The translations under genes and the position numbers were made by a program. The notes under the pieces were generated by a model. It saw only the letters and a list, made by a program, of their open reading frames with translations, ran no database searches and was not told where the DNA came from. Of a stretch of 64,000 bases of DNA, positions 62,565 through 64,000 are shown one piece after another. The stretch comes from an uncultured Flaviramulus sp. (GTDB lineage Bacteria > Bacteroidota > Bacteroidia > Flavobacteriales > Flavobacteriaceae). The DNA lies in assembly GCA_947487155.1 (NCBI GenBank), contig CANKVS010000014.1, positions 1 through 64,000 on the forward strand. Direction: 5' to 3'. The first letter of the stretch is position 1; each line of letters starts with the position of its first letter.

Positions 62565-62595
62565 TTGTATTGTGAAAAAACTTATAGTATTTTAG
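62565..62595 (+). promoter_or_regulatory. Candidate promoter of recA
   Basis: TTG (62565-62567), 20-nt spacer, TATTTTAG (62588-62595), one mismatch from TANNTTTG. Transcription would begin near 62602, within the inverted repeat at 62600-62616. Confidence 0.45.
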
Positions 62596-62599
62596 CATC

Positions 62600-62616
62600 G
62601 AACTCATCTTGAGTTC
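62600..62616. promoter_or_regulatory. Perfect inverted repeat upstream of recA, possible operator
   Basis: GAACTCA-TCT-TGAGTTC, 7-bp arms, ending 28 nt before the recA ATG. Placed at the predicted transcription start, it could be a repressor site or form a leader hairpin. It does not match the E. coli LexA box CTG-N10-CAG. Confidence 0.45.
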
Positions 62617-62644
62617 ATCAATTACTTCAGAAAATAATATAAAA

Positions 62645-63646
62645 ATGAGCAACGAAAAAGAAGCAAAATTAAAAGCATTAAAACTAACGTTAGATAAATT
62701 AGATAAAGCCTATGGTAAAGGTACTGTAATGAAAATGAGTGATGCCGCTATTCAAGATGTTGATGCTATTTCTTCGGGCTCACTTGGTTTAGACTTAGCT
62801 TTAGGTGTTGGCGGTTATCCGCGCGGTCGTGTTATAGAAATTTATGGGCCAGAATCATCAGGGAAAACAACATTAACATTACATGCCATTGCAGAAGCTC
62901 AAAAAGCAGGTGGTATTGCTGCATTTATTGATGCAGAACATGCGTTTGATAGGTTTTATGCCAAAAACCTAGGCATAGATATAGATAATTTAATTATTTC
63001 TCAACCAGATAATGGGGAGCAAGCTTTAGAAATTACCGATAACTTAATACGCTCTGGAGCTATAGATATTGTTGTAATAGATTCTGTTGCGGCACTAACG
63101 CCAAAAAGTGAAATTGAAGGCGAAATGGGCGATTCTAAAATGGGTTTACATGCACGTTTAATGTCTCAAGCATTAAGAAAGCTTACAGCCTCAATAAGCA
63201 AAACAAACTGTACTGTAATATTTATTAACCAATTGCGCGAAAAAATAGGTGTTATGTTTGGTAACCCCGAAACAACAACTGGTGGTAATGCTTTAAAGTT
63301 TTATGCTTCGGTAAGGTTAGATATTCGCAGATCTACTCAAATTAAAGATAGCAACGGCAATGTATTAGGTAATAAAACACGAGTTAAAGTTGTTAAAAAT
63401 AAAGTTGCACCACCGTTTAGAATGACGGAATTTGATATTATGTATGGCGAAGGCGTAAGTAAAGTAGGTGAAATATTAGACATTGCTGTAGAGCATGAAG
63501 TTATTAAAAAGAGTGGCTCGTGGTTTAGTTATGCAGACACCAAATTAGGACAGGGGCGTGATGCTGTTAAAGCCATTATAAAAGACAACCCCGAACTTCT
63601 GGAAGAATTAGAAGAAAAAATAAAAACGGCATTAAAAACAGACTAA
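62645..63646 (+). CDS. recA: Recombinase RecA
   Basis: The 333-residue central enzyme of homologous recombination. Seen: [10 protein letters not shown] (Walker A, about 62-71), [25 protein letters not shown] (Walker B and loop L1) and [35 protein letters not shown] (loop L2 and beyond). The ATG at 62645 gives the family N-terminus [21 protein letters not shown]; an upstream TTG at 62609 lies inside the inverted repeat. A short, good terminator follows. Confidence 0.98.
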   Translation: MSNEKEAKLKALKLTLDKLDKAYGKGTVMKMSDAAIQDVDAISSGSLGLDLALGVGGYPRGRVIEIYGPESSGKTTLTLHAIAEAQKAGGIAAFIDAEHAFDRFYAKNLGIDIDNLIISQPDNGEQALEITDNLIRSGAIDIVVIDSVAALTPKSEIEGEMGDSKMGLHARLMSQALRKLTASISKTNCTVIFINQLREKIGVMFGNPETTTGGNALKFYASVRLDIRRSTQIKDSNGNVLGNKTRVKVVKNKVAPPFRMTEFDIMYGEGVSKVGEILDIAVEHEVIKKSGSWFSYADTKLGQGRDAVKAIIKDNPELLEELEEKIKTALKTD

Positions 63647-63660
63647 TATTAAAAACATAA

Positions 63661-63688
63661 AATCCCGAACTTTCGGGATTTTTTTTAT
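63661..63688 (+). terminator. Terminator of recA
   Basis: AATCCCGA (63661-63668) pairs with TCGGGATT (63673-63680), followed by a run of T to 63686. A clear intrinsic terminator 14 nt after the recA stop. Confidence 0.88.
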
Positions 63689-63758
63689 CTACATACGCAA
63701 CCTTTTAATTATTATAGCATCTACAAGGTACTAACATGTATTTTAAACATAAATTATT

Positions 63759-64000
63759 ATGAAAAAATTACTTGTACTTTGCTTAACACTTATTTTATTT
63801 GCCTCATGTAGTGTTGATGATGATAGTACATATAGCTTTGAGGTATTGCCTGTTGAAAGTGTAGACATTCCTGACGAATTTACGTTAGGAGAAGTGTACC
63901 CTATTACTGTTTCTTATTTTAAGCCTTCATCATGTCATTTTTTTAGGGAGTTTTATTATTTAAAAGACAATAACGAACGTACTGTAGCCCCTATAGATTA
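63759..64000 (+). CDS. Lipoprotein, partial (cut by the window end)
   Basis: The open frame from ATG 63759 runs off the window, giving at least 80 residues. The signal peptide MKKLLVLCLTLILFASCSVD ends in the lipobox FASC (Cys17), then an acidic start and a beta-rich sequence (FEVLPVESVDIPDEFTLGEVYPITVSY). A Cys and two Phe follow (SSCHFFREFYYL). I do not recognise the family; it may be a conserved flavobacterial lipoprotein downstream of recA. Confidence 0.75.
   Translation, partial: MKKLLVLCLTLILFASCSVDDDSTYSFEVLPVESVDIPDEFTLGEVYPITVSYFKPSSCHFFREFYYLKDNNERTVAPID

Noticed and set aside
62609-62644. Longer recA starting at TTG 62609
   Set aside because: It starts inside an inverted repeat at the predicted transcription start; ATG 62645 gives the normal N-terminus.

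Overview
The window comes from the chromosome of a member of the Bacteroidota, almost certainly the family Flavobacteriaceae (marine-type flavobacterium). The DNA is AT-rich. It carries gliding/type IX secretion genes (sprE/porW-like, gldH), the split Bacteroidota ATP synthase operon (atpB-E-F-H-A-G without atpD/atpC), a hemC-hemD fusion and several Bacteroidota-only families (DUF6341-, DUF6427-, DUF5687-, DUF4292-like). The best promoters fit the Bacteroidota consensus TTG-N19-TANNTTTG, and intergenic gaps are rich in short palindromes. No rRNA, tRNA, CRISPR array or prophage was seen.

Layout. 1-2.7 kb: envelope-sugar genes on the minus strand (GT4 glycosyltransferase, CapK-like adenylate-forming enzyme). 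2.7-7.7 kb: purD, two small or membrane proteins, upp, DUF4254 and a GT9 glycosyltransferase. 7.7-11.1 kb: a PaaE-like reductase and a two-gene ABC exporter. 11.3-20.1 kb: sprE-like lipoprotein, bactofilin, atpZ-like gene, a small membrane protein and the ATP synthase operon. 20.2-27.5 kb: flippase, dut, a GIY-YIG gene, nucleotidyltransferase, then a TPR/DUF4292/EnvC operon. 27.6-30 kb: enoyl-CoA hydratase and a sensor kinase.

30-44 kb is a nearly complete heme biosynthesis region: hemJ and hemH leftward, then an AraC regulator, and rightward hemA, hemCD, hemE, hemF, hemB (hemL is not in the window). This cluster has been hit repeatedly by small mobile or accessory sequences: a four-helix-bundle gene, a palindromic repeat that supplies the hemE stop codon, a frameshifted isomerase gene, a REP-associated tyrosine transposase (RAYT) whose reading frame runs without a stop into hemF, and an ImmA/IrrE-protease plus PIN-like (DUF4411) gene pair placed tightly before hemB.

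44-52 kb: secreted proteins, two serine hydrolases, a CorC-like protein, a DNA repair methyltransferase, an exonuclease and a double-ATPase peptide importer protein. 52.2-61.1 kb is leftward: a small possible gene, scoB/scoA, then ricT-gldH-PBP1A, then ferredoxin-trhP-trhO (both known routes to 5-hydroxyuridine in tRNA side by side). 61.2-62.4 kb: an ISAs1-type insertion sequence with perfect terminal repeats and a 10-bp target duplication but a transposase broken by two frameshifts. 62.6 kb to the end: recA and the start of a lipoprotein gene cut by the window edge.

The most unusual features are the RAYT-HemF continuous reading frame, the paired intergenic repeats that sit exactly 3 nt before start codons in the atp and hem operons, and the accessory protease/PIN pair inside the heme cluster.
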